From the NCBI GenBank assembly GCA_000969725.1, contig JXSR01S033334.1: a stretch of 38,785 nucleotides of DNA. One strand, given 5' to 3'. Below are positions 11,455 to 22,186 of this stretch, piece by piece. The translations under genes and the position numbers were made by a program. Position 1 is the first letter of the stretch; every line of letters begins with the position of its first letter. This DNA is from Ophiothrix spiculata (Eukaryota > Echinodermata > Ophiuroidea > Amphilepidida > Ophiotrichidae). The notes under the pieces are model-generated. The model searched no databases. It saw nothing but the letters and a program-made list of their open reading frames with translations, and was not told the DNA's origin.

Positions 11455-11821
11455 ATGATTGGAGACCAACCAAGAACTGGTAGTCTAAATAATAACCAGA
11501 GACGCAAAGCTGGTGCCAATGGTATACGAGGTAGTGCCAGTGAACAAAATAACAATGATGGTGCAAAACGCCCGAGTCAAGTCTCATCACGTATCCCTGT
11601 TCGTACCCGACAGAAACCTGCGTCTGCGTCAACCACACCCAGGCATGCAAGACCTCCGTCCCCAAGACAGAGACCTGCTTCACCTGCTGGGGCTCCCAAG
11701 ACGAGGACGGCTAGCGGGGACAGGACAGATGGTGCTGGCAGAAGGACTCCAGGACGGTCTCCATCACCTAGGACGCCAAGGACGCCTGATACTGGGGATG
11801 CCAAAAAGCCAAGAACACACG
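11455..11821 (+). CDS. Candidate exon 2, basic Ser/Pro/Arg-rich with SxIP motif; possible alternative first exon
   Basis: Open frame of about 122 residues, strongly basic and rich in Pro, Ser, Thr and Arg, with repeated SP/TP dipeptides (RPPSPRQRPASP, then GRSPSPRTPRTP) that are likely kinase sites in a disordered chain. Near residues 45-50 it contains SSRIPVRTRQK, an SxIP core in a basic, Pro/Ser-rich setting, the arrangement known to bind EB1-type microtubule plus-end proteins; the function here is inferred. The 3' end is ACACG|GTAAAT, leaving at phase 1. The 5' edge is uncertain. The ATG at 11455 has A at -3 and could start an alternative transcript. Possible acceptors are a phase 1 site ending at 11464 (GGAG) and a phase 0 site ending at 11499 (CCAG), both with poor pyrimidine tracts. 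A MITE sits 7 bp past the exon end and duplicates the donor. Confidence 0.78.
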
Positions 11822-11828
11822 GTAAATC

Positions 11829-12053
11829 AAAAGAAGACATCAGGGCCTTCCCATCATGCCTTGCTTCCAATGGGATTTTTTGTATGGGTCGTGATGAGAG
11901 GGTTCAAATATGAAACATGTCTGTCATGAAATGCAAAATTGGGATGAGGTCTGCTGATTGTGCTATGTTTCATCCCTAAACCCTCTCATTAAAACCTGTA
12001 CAAAAATCCCATTGAGAGCAAGGCATGATGGGAAGGTCCTGATGTCTTCTTTT
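11829..12053. mobile_element. 225-bp MITE inserted on a splice donor, 9-bp target duplication
   Basis: Terminal inverted repeats begin AAAAGAAGACATCAGG and stay matched for about 55 bp, through CTTCCCATCATGCCTTGCT. The flanking duplication is CGGTAAATC at 11820-11828 and 12054-12062. Nine-bp duplications are typical of Mutator-like elements, but the superfamily is not proven. The duplicated bases include the exon 2 splice donor (GT at 11822), so an identical donor heptamer now lies at 12055-12061. Confidence 0.88.
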
Positions 12054-12131
12054 CGGTAAATCAATCATGGAATAAAACATTTTGCAAACTCAGAATCTGA
12101 ATGCATTATGGACTATAATTTCTCACCCAAA

Positions 12132-12605
12132 AGCAATTGAATACGCTAGAATAAGAACATCCCAACTCCATGTGCTGCCTTCTGTTAATCCTATTTATAA
12201 AATATAAATGCATACAAATTTCTGAAAATGCTTTCACATCACTAAAATAGCATTTCTATGTCAATATCCTAATCATAGTGTCATATTTGACCTTGTAGTT
12301 TACTTTTTTAGACATTGTTAGATAATTGTTATAGTGCATAATTGCTATATTAAACAGTCATAATAAGAACATCCCAACTCCATGAGCTCCTCTCTGCAAC
12401 TATATGCTAGGAAAATTATCTAACAATGTCTAACAAAGTCAACTACAAGGTCAAATGTGAGACTATGATTGGGATAAAGACATGAAAATGCTTTCTAGTG
12501 ATTTGAAAGCATTTTTCGAGATTTACATGCATTTATATTTTACATAACTTAACAGAAGGCAGCACATGGAGTTGGGATGTTCTTATTCTAGCGTATTCAA
12601 TTGCT
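12132..12605. mobile_element. 474-bp near-complete palindromic foldback element
   Basis: Outer ends AGCAATTGAATACGCTA (12132) and its complement ending at 12605 are perfect inverted repeats. The arms stay matched for roughly 220 bp each, including AAGAACATCCCAACTCCATG and CTTCTGTTAA on both sides. A further copy of the AAGAACATCCCAACTCCATG block sits near 12365 at the hairpin centre, so the element contains a nested end duplication. No coding capacity. Confidence 0.85.
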
Positions 12606-13003
12606 AATACAATTTTCAATACAGTAAACGTCGGCATGTTCACATAAATATCTTTGGAGTGTCAATTGTGAGTGAACAATAGTGACCCAAATCTTTCACA
12701 TAACAACAATACTCAATAGGCCTCAAAACAGAAAAGACATTTTTTAGTAAACGTAAGTTAAAATACATTTGTAGTCACATTTTGTTAATCTCTCCTGGAG
12801 CATAAGGAATTACACATAGTGCATGCACATTATGAGTTTTTGAAAAGAGTTTGTGGGTGATTTACTAAGTATGGAAGTTCATGATTTTGTGTTTAAGCTT
12901 TCCTCTCACTTGTGCAAGTAGAAGCTTGTGTAATATTTATCATAGGCAGTTGATATTAAAAAAAAAAGTTGGGTATTTAACATATAATGACAATAAATAT
13001 CAT

Positions 13004-13797
13004 GTTATACCCAATTAATTGATTGAGTGGGAAGTGCAAAACCTGAATTTTATGGATTTTCCAATAATTTTACTTGAAGATTTTGAGGATGTCTGTGGCA
13101 ATTTTTATTAAAACAAGATTCCCATGCTGGTCTATTAATACTTCGAGACACTCAAGCTAAAAACTTCATTTTTAGCTTGAGGCAAGCAGTATACATGTAG
13201 GTCAGCCTATCACATAACGATAATTTGTGCAAACAAATAAAAAATGCTAATGGTACTTGAAAAACCATAAATGTGTTTTTCCATATTCATGAAAGGAACC
13301 ATTTTTAAACTAAATTTATGAAGATCGCGATGTACGAAACAGAGAAATCAAACAATTTGTGTTTAGTTTGTTTACATGGTTACCATGGTAACATGTCTTC
13401 AAACAGCATTTTTGTGCAATAAACAACTCCAGGAAGTCTTTATTATAATGGGTGAATTTAGTATGAATATCTTTTGTGGAGTGTTGCAGTGCATATTTGA
13501 TGAAAATTACAATTTCATGGGACATTGGGTATGTGCACTTCCTTTTTTCCAAATAAGTGCAGCCTTAAATAGTTAAGGATATGACGCACTGTGTGATAGG
13601 CTTGATTACAGAGCTCCCTTTTGGCAATGGTACCAATACCACTGCCAGAAATTTCGGGTAAGTTATACCTAATGAATTGATTTCGAGTGAAAAGTGCATA
13701 ATATGAATTTCATGGATTCTTCAATAATTTCACTTGAAGATTTTGAGGATGTCTGTGGCAATCTTCATTAAAACAAGATTCCCATGCAGGTATATTA
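13004..13797. repeat. ~134-bp direct repeats 660 bp apart, LTR-like arrangement
   Basis: 13004-13137 and 13662-13797 match in the same orientation, best over TTTTGAGGATGTCTGTGGCA and AAAACAAGATTCCCATGC (about 85-90% identity by eye). The intervening 520 bp has an inverted pair AGCCTATCACA (13205) / TGTGATAGGCT (13592), so it may be an inserted element. No retrotransposon protein is present, so a solo-type LTR pair or a plain segmental duplication are both possible. Confidence 0.65.
13379..13392. promoter_or_regulatory. Perfect palindromic X-box (candidate RFX site)
   Basis: GTTACCATGGTAAC fits the RFX consensus GTNRCC-N(0-3)-RGYAAC with a 2-bp spacer and is a perfect 14-bp palindrome within a longer ACATG...ACATGT context. 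RFX factors drive ciliary and neuronal genes. Its intronic position, inside the 13.0-13.8 kb repeat, makes function uncertain. Confidence 0.45.
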
Positions 13798-14229
13798 CCG
13801 TACATGCAATGGTAATGTATTGGTAACTGATGAAATTAGTCTGTGTTTGGCCCATTAAACAGCTTGATTGTATTAACGGAATAAATATTCAAGGCTTGGG
13901 ATTTCATTATCATGTAATGTAATGATTCCATTAACATTAAATTATCATATGATAAGAATTAATAGACAGTGAATTCAAGCATTTTGATTTGCCATAACAA
14001 ATGTGAATTCATATTCATAACAAAGTAAAAAAAAATATTTCATTATCTTGCCCTAAATTACTTGTACTTGTACGGGGCACTTTGATGTAGTGTTATAACT
14101 CTGACCCGCGTCAGTTCAACAAAATCCAACAAGCAAAAATCAATAAATTCACTTAAATCAGAATACGTCATAGATAGGGGATATATATGACAGAACTGCT
14201 GCCGAGGCAAGCCATACTCGGTGGCTTGC

Positions 14230-14280
14230 CATAGCTGGACTTTGGATTAGGAAGCGAGAGGTGTGGGTTCAAATCCTAGG
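14230..14280 (+). repeat. tRNA-like promoter block, possible SINE head
   Basis: GGTTCAAATCC at 14266-14276 matches the RNA polymerase III B box. TAGCTGGACTTTGG, about 30 bp upstream, is a loose A box. The surrounding bases do not fold into a full tRNA cloverleaf, so a tRNA-derived SINE fragment is more likely than a tRNA gene. The right end is not defined. Confidence 0.42.
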
Positions 14281-14289
14281 GAAACAGAA

Positions 14290-15552
14290 ATTTTTTGTAT
14301 GATGTTTTCGGACTTAAGAGTCTGGCCTAACCCATTATTGTATAAAATGGTAATGCGTACCACAACCGTGAATAAATATCCTTTCATTTTGTTTACCTTT
14401 TGCAGTTACTTCTACTTGACCTTTTTATTTGAATATAAAACAAATAAAATCAAACTATTTATCTAGTTCAGGAGAACAAGATTATTATGTGGTTCAAATT
14501 TTGATATATGAATAAATAATGCTGAAAGTGATACAATTTTTATTTCAATGAATTTGTTGCTAAAGAGATCACATGTAAAGCAACTTGCAAATTGACTGAA
14601 AGATTTCATTAGAAATTGTACAGTAAGTTTTGATTTCAAGTTTAAGTTATCATGACATAAAATTATTGTTTTTAGCAAAATATGTAAATTATGTGTCAAA
14701 TTAGACAAGGTAATCTCATGCTGCTTTATTTTGTAAGTTGTTTGTTCATGCTTAGTTACGTTTGTATTCTTTTATCCAACGCAGCATGGTTTGTTGACAG
14801 GCGGTGAAATGAATTGAAAAGAAAACAAACCTGTTAAACATTCTCATTCCAGTAGACAGAGTTCATTGATCCTTATTTGATAGTAAACTCACTGCATTCA
14901 ACTTGGTATTGAGGTATCTCTGAAAAGTTCAGATTAAAATGCTTTGAGTAAATGTCCTTTTAACCGGATAACAAACTTTTTCAGCTTAATTTAATGCATA
15001 TTTTGAATGCGCTAATATCTATTAATATTTTTTTTAAAGTTGTAAAGGTTATATAAAATGAACATTTATTAACTGTTTCAGTTTGCAGTAAATCATTATT
15101 ACCGGTATTCAAGATAATTACTTTAAAAAATCACAACAAACAGGGACATGTATACAGCATTTGAACGTTTATTTTCATTTGAAATCGGACCTTGTACGCC
15201 ACTCTAATGCGCATGTCAACAGTGTAAACAGTTGAAATGTGCCACAAATCAGTGCCTAAATAAGTGCATCAGTATGCAGGAGAGCTTGACAACAAGCGTC
15301 AGTAAGAAAACCCTTAAGAACGAGTGAAAAACAACCCTTGAGAATTTTTTTTCCTCTTTTTAGACATGTACCTTGACCTATCGCATGCAAGGTGGCCTTG
15401 CCATTGCAGATAAACTTTAAAGTCATTGAATAAACTTCAGCAACTTAGAAATATTTAGGGGGAAATTGATACTAGTAAAATCATTAACAACCTTAAAATT
15501 AGAACAATTATTAAACAAATTGGAAAACATATTTGTCCATTTACTTCAACAG
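14290..15552. other. Intron before exon 3, nothing recognised
   Basis: Very AT-rich. The frame at 14463-14708 (-) is hydrophobic low-complexity noise. Confidence 0.55.
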
Positions 15553-15957
15553 GAAGTAGAACAACAACCCCATCAGGGCCTCCACCAATCAAGAAGGCTC
15601 TTACTCCAACACCATCAGTCGGCAAGACAAACAACTCCCCATCAAGGACATCACTACGGTCATCAACAAAGAATGCTTCCTCCCCAAGCACCGCTAAACC
15701 AACAACACCAAGGCGAGATGGCACCAAGAAAGAGCCAATGACAGCCAAGAAAGAACCGGTCAAGAAAACACCTGCATCAATTAAGAAGGAAGAAGCTGCA
15801 CCAATTAAAAAAGAAGAAGCTGCACCAGTTAAGAAAGAAGAAACTGCACCAGAAAAGAAAGAAGAGGCAGCACCAATCAAGAAAGAAGAACCAGAATTGG
15901 AGAAAGCAGCAGAGGCAGAGCCGAGTCCCAGTGAACCAGAACCTAGTCCAGCAACAG
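15553..15957 (+). CDS. Candidate exon 3, basic-to-charged segment with KKEEAAP repeats
   Basis: The clearest exon in the window: 405 nt with no stop, bounded by TTTACTTCAACAG and ACAG|GTATAG, entering and leaving at phase 1. The first half is basic and Ser/Thr/Pro-rich (GPPPIKKALTPTPSVGK, then AKPTTPRRDGTKKEP). The second half is an 8-residue repeat of the form KKEEAAPI: four full units of 24 nt from 15780 to 15875, then a partial one. It ends in an acidic Glu/Pro/Ser run. The third-position changes between units (AAG/AAA, GAA/GAG, GCT/GCA) mostly keep the amino acids, which supports purifying selection on protein. KKEE-type repeats occur in several microtubule-associated proteins, but this is composition, not homology. 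No domain is recognised. Role: probably a disordered, microtubule- or partner-binding spacer. Confidence 0.9.
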
Positions 15958-16272
15958 GTATAGTAGATTAGTTGTTTGTAGTCTGGCAACCCATCTCATG
16001 GTGAAACTTACATGTAACTTAATTATGTGCTTGTCAGTTATTTCTCCGCCTTGGGGCCAGGCACTAGAGGGAAACTTGGCTGTCTTGAGCTCAACTCAAT
16101 TACCACTGCAGCCCTAATGATCCCTAAGGATATCTTCACAGCACAAATCCCCTGTCATTTCACGACATATTCCCCACTAGACCTGGGTAGCCGGGGCTGG
16201 GTAAACAATTGACAAGCGCATTATTTTATCTATAGGTCAGCTTACAGTTTGCAGGCCAATCAAAATGTGACC

Positions 16273-16706
16273 TGTCATATCGAAAGGTACCTTAAGGTCG
16301 GCAAAATTAAAATTGATTTTTTGGTCTCATCTGAAAGATTATATTTTAAACTTTAAAATGACACCTTGCTTTTGGTTATTGGATGTTTGATTACAAAGTT
16401 ACATCCAAATTGGTAAAAGGTATCGGGCTGATTCCGAAAACTAAAGTTCTGAGAAAATCAAGTTTAAAGTTTCTGTACTGGTTAAATGTGAATAGAGAAA
16501 GGATTTTTATCTTGGTTTTTAAAACATTTGTTTTATGTTTTGGATGTTGGAACCTGATTAATATGATAGAATACACTTCAAAGGTTACGTTTCGGATGAA
16601 ATTAGAAATTCGACCTTGGACGTGATTTTTAAACTATGCTCAGCTTCAATGGCCTTTATCTTGTAATTTACTATGCCGGTATTAAGGTACCTTTCGATAT
16701 GACGGG
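16273..16706. mobile_element. 434-bp MITE, family copy A (TIR GTCATATCGAAAGGTACCTT)
   Basis: Ends GTCATATCGAAAGGTACCTT and its inverse (AAGGTACCTTTCGATATGAC). The whole length is repeated in opposite orientation at 35173-35605 at roughly 85-90% identity by eye. The frames at 16383-16625 are not genes. Confidence 0.88.
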
Positions 16707-18447
16707 ACACAAATAAGCAATTTCAAGTGCATATGAAAAGTGTTGGTTTCACAGTGTGACTGCGTTTCCTTATCAATTGGGAAAACTCATCATGTAGCAG
16801 TAACAATAGATATAGAGGGGAGATCCTGGACATTTTATACCGGCTTGTGTAATTCTATCATCAGCCCTATGGTTCTCAAATTGGGGGTATTTGGGTATAT
16901 TCGGTTACTGCCAAAATCAACCTTTGGCTCTGAGATTCCGTGAAGCATAGAGACACATCGCGCAAGTAATACTTTACGTGAATGCAGAAAAAGTTTAAGC
17001 ATTATGGCAAGATGTGATGCATCATTAGCGAAAACTTGAATACCTCCAATTTGATCGCCATACTGGAATAAAAATGATGGTGAGTCTAGGATCTCTGAAT
17101 CTATGGGTGCAACTTACTGTTACTTGTTTCATAGGGTCCACCAGATCATGTGATATTTCTTGTGCAAAGTATTCAAATCAGTAATATGTAGGTTTCACTA
17201 TATAGATGAGGTAGGAAACAAAAGCCAATCACAAGAAGAAACCTACAAGCTACTTATTTTATAGGTCTCAACCAAGTCTCAACGTTTTAACTGTTTTCGA
17301 GACATTTCTAAATAAGTAACACGTAGGTTTTACCTTGGAACATATTTTCTTGGATCATTTAACCTTTTACTTTGAATACTAAATTTATAAAGCATCAAGC
17401 AATCTAATACGATAAAGGAACCTTGAGTGTACCGTGTAAATTGCACTATACTGAGTATAACTTCATAAAATGTAACACTTTTTCATGTGCTATGCTGGGC
17501 TCCTTGATCTTAATTGTAGACCATGTTTTGACCCTGCAGTTCTAGTCACCTGTCACTCAAAATGTGTGTGTCAGTGTCTGATCAAATCAATTTAAGTCCA
17601 GTATGCTCAAAATATCAATTGCAAATGATGACTCTTCAATCGATAATCAATATTCCATTCATTACTTGATAGGATAACACTACTCAAGATGTCATTACTG
17701 CAAAAGTAAAATAATCATTATTGGTTAAGTTTTTACTTGTTAAAGCAAAAGCGTACACTTCCATAAAGATATTTGAAGTAAAATCACCTCAAGGGTTACT
17801 GACGTTCAATTATCATTGCAAGAAATTTATACTTTTTGGTGCCATTAACAATTCAAGGTGGTGCAGAGTACAATGTCGATTAGAGAAATAAACAGGTGGC
17901 ACATTAATTGCCATCATCCTCAAGTGATAATTCTTTTACAGGCATGAGAATCATCATTATTTTGCAGGAACTTTGCAAAAATTTGTCAAAATTAGCAGGA
18001 ATTCTTTTAAAAAGAGATAATTTTAGAATTATTTTAAGCAGTCTCCTGCAAATTTGTTATTTTTTTTTATCTCTGTTCTTTATAATATGTTTCAGAAAAT
18101 AACAAGCCTTTTTTGAGGCTCTTTATTTGTGAGTTTTTTTACTTTGCTCCCCTCTGAATTACTCCTTACTCAAGATGTCATTAACACGTGTCAAAACGAC
18201 AGAGTACGTGTTCTTAGTAGTAACTAACAAAGTCATTTTGCGTAATCCTCATTTTAATCTTAATCCTACTAATTTTCGTTCTAATCCTCATTTTGCCCGA
18301 TAGTCCGTGTGGAACATAAACCTGTTGTAACCGAAAGGACAGGTAGGATTTTGTTACATGTTTTTCTGGGTGTCTGAAATATAACTTTTATGTCAGTTGT
18401 AATGTGACTAACAACTCACATGTACTTTGCATGGTTCACTCTATAAT
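16707..18447. other. Long intron, little recognised
   Basis: Apart from the 97-bp hairpin at 17.2-17.3 kb, I see only AT-rich sequence. A GATAATT/CAGGAATTCT-rich patch at 17940-18060 gives a spurious frame. Confidence 0.5.
17237..17333. mobile_element. ~97-bp hairpin MITE
   Basis: GAAACCTACAAGCTACTTATTT...GGTCTC on the left pairs with GAGACATTTCTAAATAAGTAACACGTAGGTTT on the right. A further TGTAGGTTTCAC at about 17189 suggests an extra end copy. Confidence 0.65.
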
Positions 18448-18940
18448 TTAAGGTGCAATTCATGGTTCTGATGTGACGAAAACCTCACCTCTTTTCTAAC
18501 TAAACTAAAAGAAGAGTACAACATAAATGTACAGTGGACATTTTTACTTGATTCCAACCATTCGTTTTCAAGAACATGTTTTTCAGCATTTTAAAAATCG
18601 CCATAGGCTACTGGATTGTAATTACTGTCAGGGCCCCGACAGTAATCAGAAAATGACATATGTGACTTGCTCCCACAAAACCCAGACAAAGTCGGGAGAA
18701 AATTCCTTTGTTTTCTATTGATATTGGGCTGTAACTCCAGTGTTTAGTGTTCTGGCGACTTTGTCCATGTTTTGTGGGAGCAGGACAGATATTTTCCCAC
18801 TTTTCTTAAAAAGTGCAAGCTCATTTGAAAGAAAGTTTGGGGGTTTCAAACATATACCATTCAAGGATTCTTACTAGATAAAAAAATCAATTTTGATAGA
18901 GTCGAGGATGAAAAGTGGATCATGAATTGCCCTTTTAAGG
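18448..18940. mobile_element. 493-bp MITE with nested inverted repeats
   Basis: Outer ends TTAAGGTGCAATTCATGG and the inverse of CCTTAAAAGGGCAATTCATG. An inner inverted pair, GCTCCCACAAAACCCAGACA (18669) and its complement near 18775, adds a second stem. Also contains CTGTCAGGGCCCCGACAG at 18627, a perfect palindrome. Confidence 0.8.
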
Positions 18941-19095
18941 GCTTTGTTTCATTTGTTGTTGTGGTTTTGAAAAAGGTCTTGTGTCATATGGGGTGTATTA
19001 TAGAGGTGAATCTTCTCCAGACCAATCTGTTAAATGTGTGTCGTCGATGTTTTCTATTGTTCTCTTTACATGTTTCATGAAAGCCACATTTTCTT

Positions 19096-19172
19096 AGTCC
19101 ATCTAGATGGACCTCACAAAAGAGCGCCACTTATAATTCATATTCGCTTGCAAGGTCCATGTAGATGGACTT
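19096..19172. mobile_element. 77-bp mini-foldback, AGTCCATCTAGATGGACCT ends
   Basis: Each end (AGTCCATCTAGATGGACCT; AGGTCCATGTAGATGGACTT) is itself palindromic, and the two are inverted relative to each other. Too short to code. Confidence 0.7.
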
Positions 19173-20147
19173 GATTTTCTTTGCCCTGCAACATTGCCTC
19201 CTATATTTCACTACAGACTGAATAAAGTCCCTTTAAAAGTAGTACAGTTTGTGCCTGCTGAGTCCACACCACTAATAGGTGCCCATTGATAGGAGATGAT
19301 GCAATTACGACACCATTACATGACGTACCGGTTGACCTAAAGCATCTCAAAAACTTTTAAAATGCAGCTTGAGTGCCTTACTTGTGGTCTAGATTTCTAC
19401 TTTAGATGTGTCTTTATAAATATTGATGAGAAACACTTTATTTTTCCCAAATATGTGTAGATATTTGGTGATTTGCCCATGATTTTAGGATCGCAAAATG
19501 ATCTAGAAGTACCGGCCGTCCGTAACATGGTAAATCTTTGCGATAGTCTAGCAAAAAAATGAGCAGGTCATTTTAGAATATTAAAGGTTTTAAGCATTGG
19601 TACTCCCTGAATGTGAAATTTTGGGCCAAACATCATGGTATCTTTGCATATAAAACAATAGGAATTCTAATTAGTGGTGTGCACCCTGCTTAGACCATCA
19701 CCTCTACTCTTGTGTTGGCATCCAATGTTTGTGCCGATAGAGCTATGACAATGGAGAGTGTTGCCCTGCAGAAACTTTGCAATGCTGCTGCAGGTTATGG
19801 TGTTCTTGCTAGGTTCTATCTATGGCATGTGGTTATTTGAAACATACTGCTGTTTTATGCTAAACATAATGATTTGTTTCATTTATTTGTTTCATCTCAT
19901 CATACACAAGAAATTACAAGTATGTACAAAATATTAGAGATATACATTGTGTAATGTTGTATAATAATATACATCTGAGTATAATAAAAGACTCTTCATA
20001 CAAGGTATATGAGAGACATGGATGCCTCCGAAAACGCTAGACGTGTGGGCGGAGGCACCCACATTACAAAATTAGAACCAAATATAATTGGTATAGCTGG
20101 AATCATGCTGTAAGTTGCATACATTGAGGTAGACAGAATTACAACAG

Positions 20148-20185
20148 AAAACAAAACAAAAACAAAACAAAACAAACACAAAAAG
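20148..20185. repeat. AAAAC simple repeat
   Basis: Tract of repeated CAAAA units with slips. Confidence 0.9.
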
Positions 20186-20409
20186 TTACCTTGAAAACCT
20201 GCTACATGTATGAATAGAGAAGCATAAATCAAATAATGCATGCATGAGAGTGGTGGGTTACTCAGACGTGTATCTCATGAATTATGCTGTATGTAGTATA
20301 ATTGGTATCAGTGGATAATGATAATGGCATTGGTTTCATTATATTAATTCATATTGTATTAGGAACAATTTTTATAATTAAATATAAACATAGAACATCG
20401 ATAAATGTA

Positions 20410-20565
20410 TTCTTAAAAATTTACTTGATTCGGACCTTTCATTTTCAAATTATTTGCTTTTGAGCATTTTGAAAGATCCCCCTCAAGCTCATTTAAAAGA
20501 ATTGTTTGGGTTTCAAACGTAAACCCGTCCAGGGTTCTTACTAGTTTGAAAATTCAATTTCGATA
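20410..20565. repeat. Partial relative of the 18.4-18.9 kb MITE
   Basis: Shares ordered words with 18540-18875: TTTACTTGATTC, CATTTTCAA, AGCTCATTTRAAAGAA, TTTGG..GTTTCAAAC and GGRTTCTTACTAG, in the same orientation. Ends degenerate. Confidence 0.65.
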
Positions 20566-20573
20566 GAGGTGAC

Positions 20574-21150
20574 CTTAAAGGAGCCCTGTCCGATTGGGTC
20601 AGCATTTTTTCAAACTTTCTGAGATTTTGGTATCAAAATATTCCTCATATTTTTCTCATTACCCATGTGAAATTTTACGGCTAAAAATATGTCGCGTTTC
20701 CGAGATATAAGTGAAAATGTGTTAAATAATGGTAACCATAAAATTACTGGCACAGTAAAGTATAGGCAAGTGGAAAATATAAAATTGCTCATAAAATCAA
20801 AACGGTTGTTCCGATTTCACTGAAATTTAAAATTGAAACATATTATTATTGAAGTCATTAAATTTCCTACAAATCATAAAATGTTGAATGCAACAAACGC
20901 GTAGAGTAAACAAGCGTATCACCTTGCGTAGTACTAAATACTTTTCTTTTCACGCAATTGCTGTGTCAAACAACCAATCAAGATACGCGCAGTGCAATTT
21001 CGTTACTGATGCGTAGTCGCACATGTCCTCATCATATACGCAACCTGCAGGTTTGATTTGTAGGAAATTTATTGATTCCAATAATAAGTGGTGATCTTCC
21101 ATATGACAGTGAAAACTAAAATTTGAAAAATCGGACCATGTATCTTAATT
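20574..21150. mobile_element. ~575-bp foldback element
   Basis: An inner inverted pair, ATTAAATTTCCTACAAATCA (20857) and its complement (TTTGATTTGTAGGAAATTTA, 21053), is clear. The outer ends (AAAGGAGCCCTGTCCGATT against the inverse of AATCGGACCATGTATCTT) are weaker. Non-coding. Confidence 0.6.
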
Positions 21151-22092
21151 GCAGATTTATGGATAAACAATAACAAGCATTGAAAGGATATTCTTACATC
21201 AGCTATCAAACCAAAACAAACCATGTTTTAATTTTGTTTTTGTTGGCAGTAATTGAATTGAAAGAACAAAGTAATTACCATTATGTCTTTCATTGTTGAA
21301 CTTGAATTTTGCCTATTCAAAGTTTTCTTGTTAAGTCATGTGTCACTGATCCAGTGTTGAAAAGATGGGGTTTAATCAAATAATTGGGCTTCTTTCAACT
21401 AAATAATGTACAGTTTGTGAATGTACTTTCTAATTAAATGCTTTGCAAAGCACTACCCACTTCCAGCTTCGTTCATTTTGAGTTTTAAAGATTTATAAAT
21501 TGCTTTAAAGTGAGGTTACTTTTTTAAACTTTGTAAAGGTGTAGTGATCCTTAGATCCTAGAAAAAATGATTAAAGCCAATTCAGAGAAGAGCAATGACA
21601 GTATAGCTTAAAAGCAATTAACTGTTATATGTTATAGCTTTATACTGTTTGCATGTAACCTGGGGCCTGAGAGGCCTACTGGAGAAAATGATAATAATAA
21701 CCAGCATTTATAATGTGCCTTTGCCATAGAATTGCATACAAACAAATTTAAACATTCTATTTTCTAGAGTTTTTGGACCAATCCTTAAAATAATCATTAT
21801 AATTACATATACGCATAGAACATCCATATGAATTACATTACCTCAGGTTTCGGTTAGTCAATGTGATGTTAATTACAAAAGAATGCTCATGCTTATTTAG
21901 GTCTAGCGACACTTAGTCATACTGCACTCGCTTTGTTTATTGTTTTTGTGTTTGTGGTCCGTTGATGCGTCATGTACTTTCTTTGTGGCATCGTGTTTAT
22001 CTGTCTGTCTGCGCTTCTATTGTTTTGATCATGTAGCTTTTTGTATTGTTGTCGAAAATAATAGAACATCGATGCTTATAATTACATTAACA

Positions 22093-22186
22093 GCATTTGT
22101 GGGTTAGGGTATAGGGTTGGTTTTAGATTTGGTGAGATCTTGAACATTGAATTATTATTAGTTTAGGTTACACCTCAACATTAGGA
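22093..22186 (+). repeat. 94-bp direct repeat, copy 1
   Basis: GGGTTAGGGTATAGGGTTGG and downstream bases to ACACCTCAACATTAGG are nearly identical (about three mismatches over the core) to 24423-24516, in the same orientation 2.33 kb away. AGAACATCGATGCTTATAAT just upstream also resembles words at 20392 and 21816. Confidence 0.85.

Noticed and set aside
14230..14300. Intact tRNA gene
   Set aside because: B box present but no full cloverleaf or paired acceptor stem could be drawn.
15455..15989. Long frames on the - strand and in other phases over exon 3
   Set aside because: They are shadows of the KKEEAAP repeat; the + strand phase 1 frame has the splice sites and synonymous variation.
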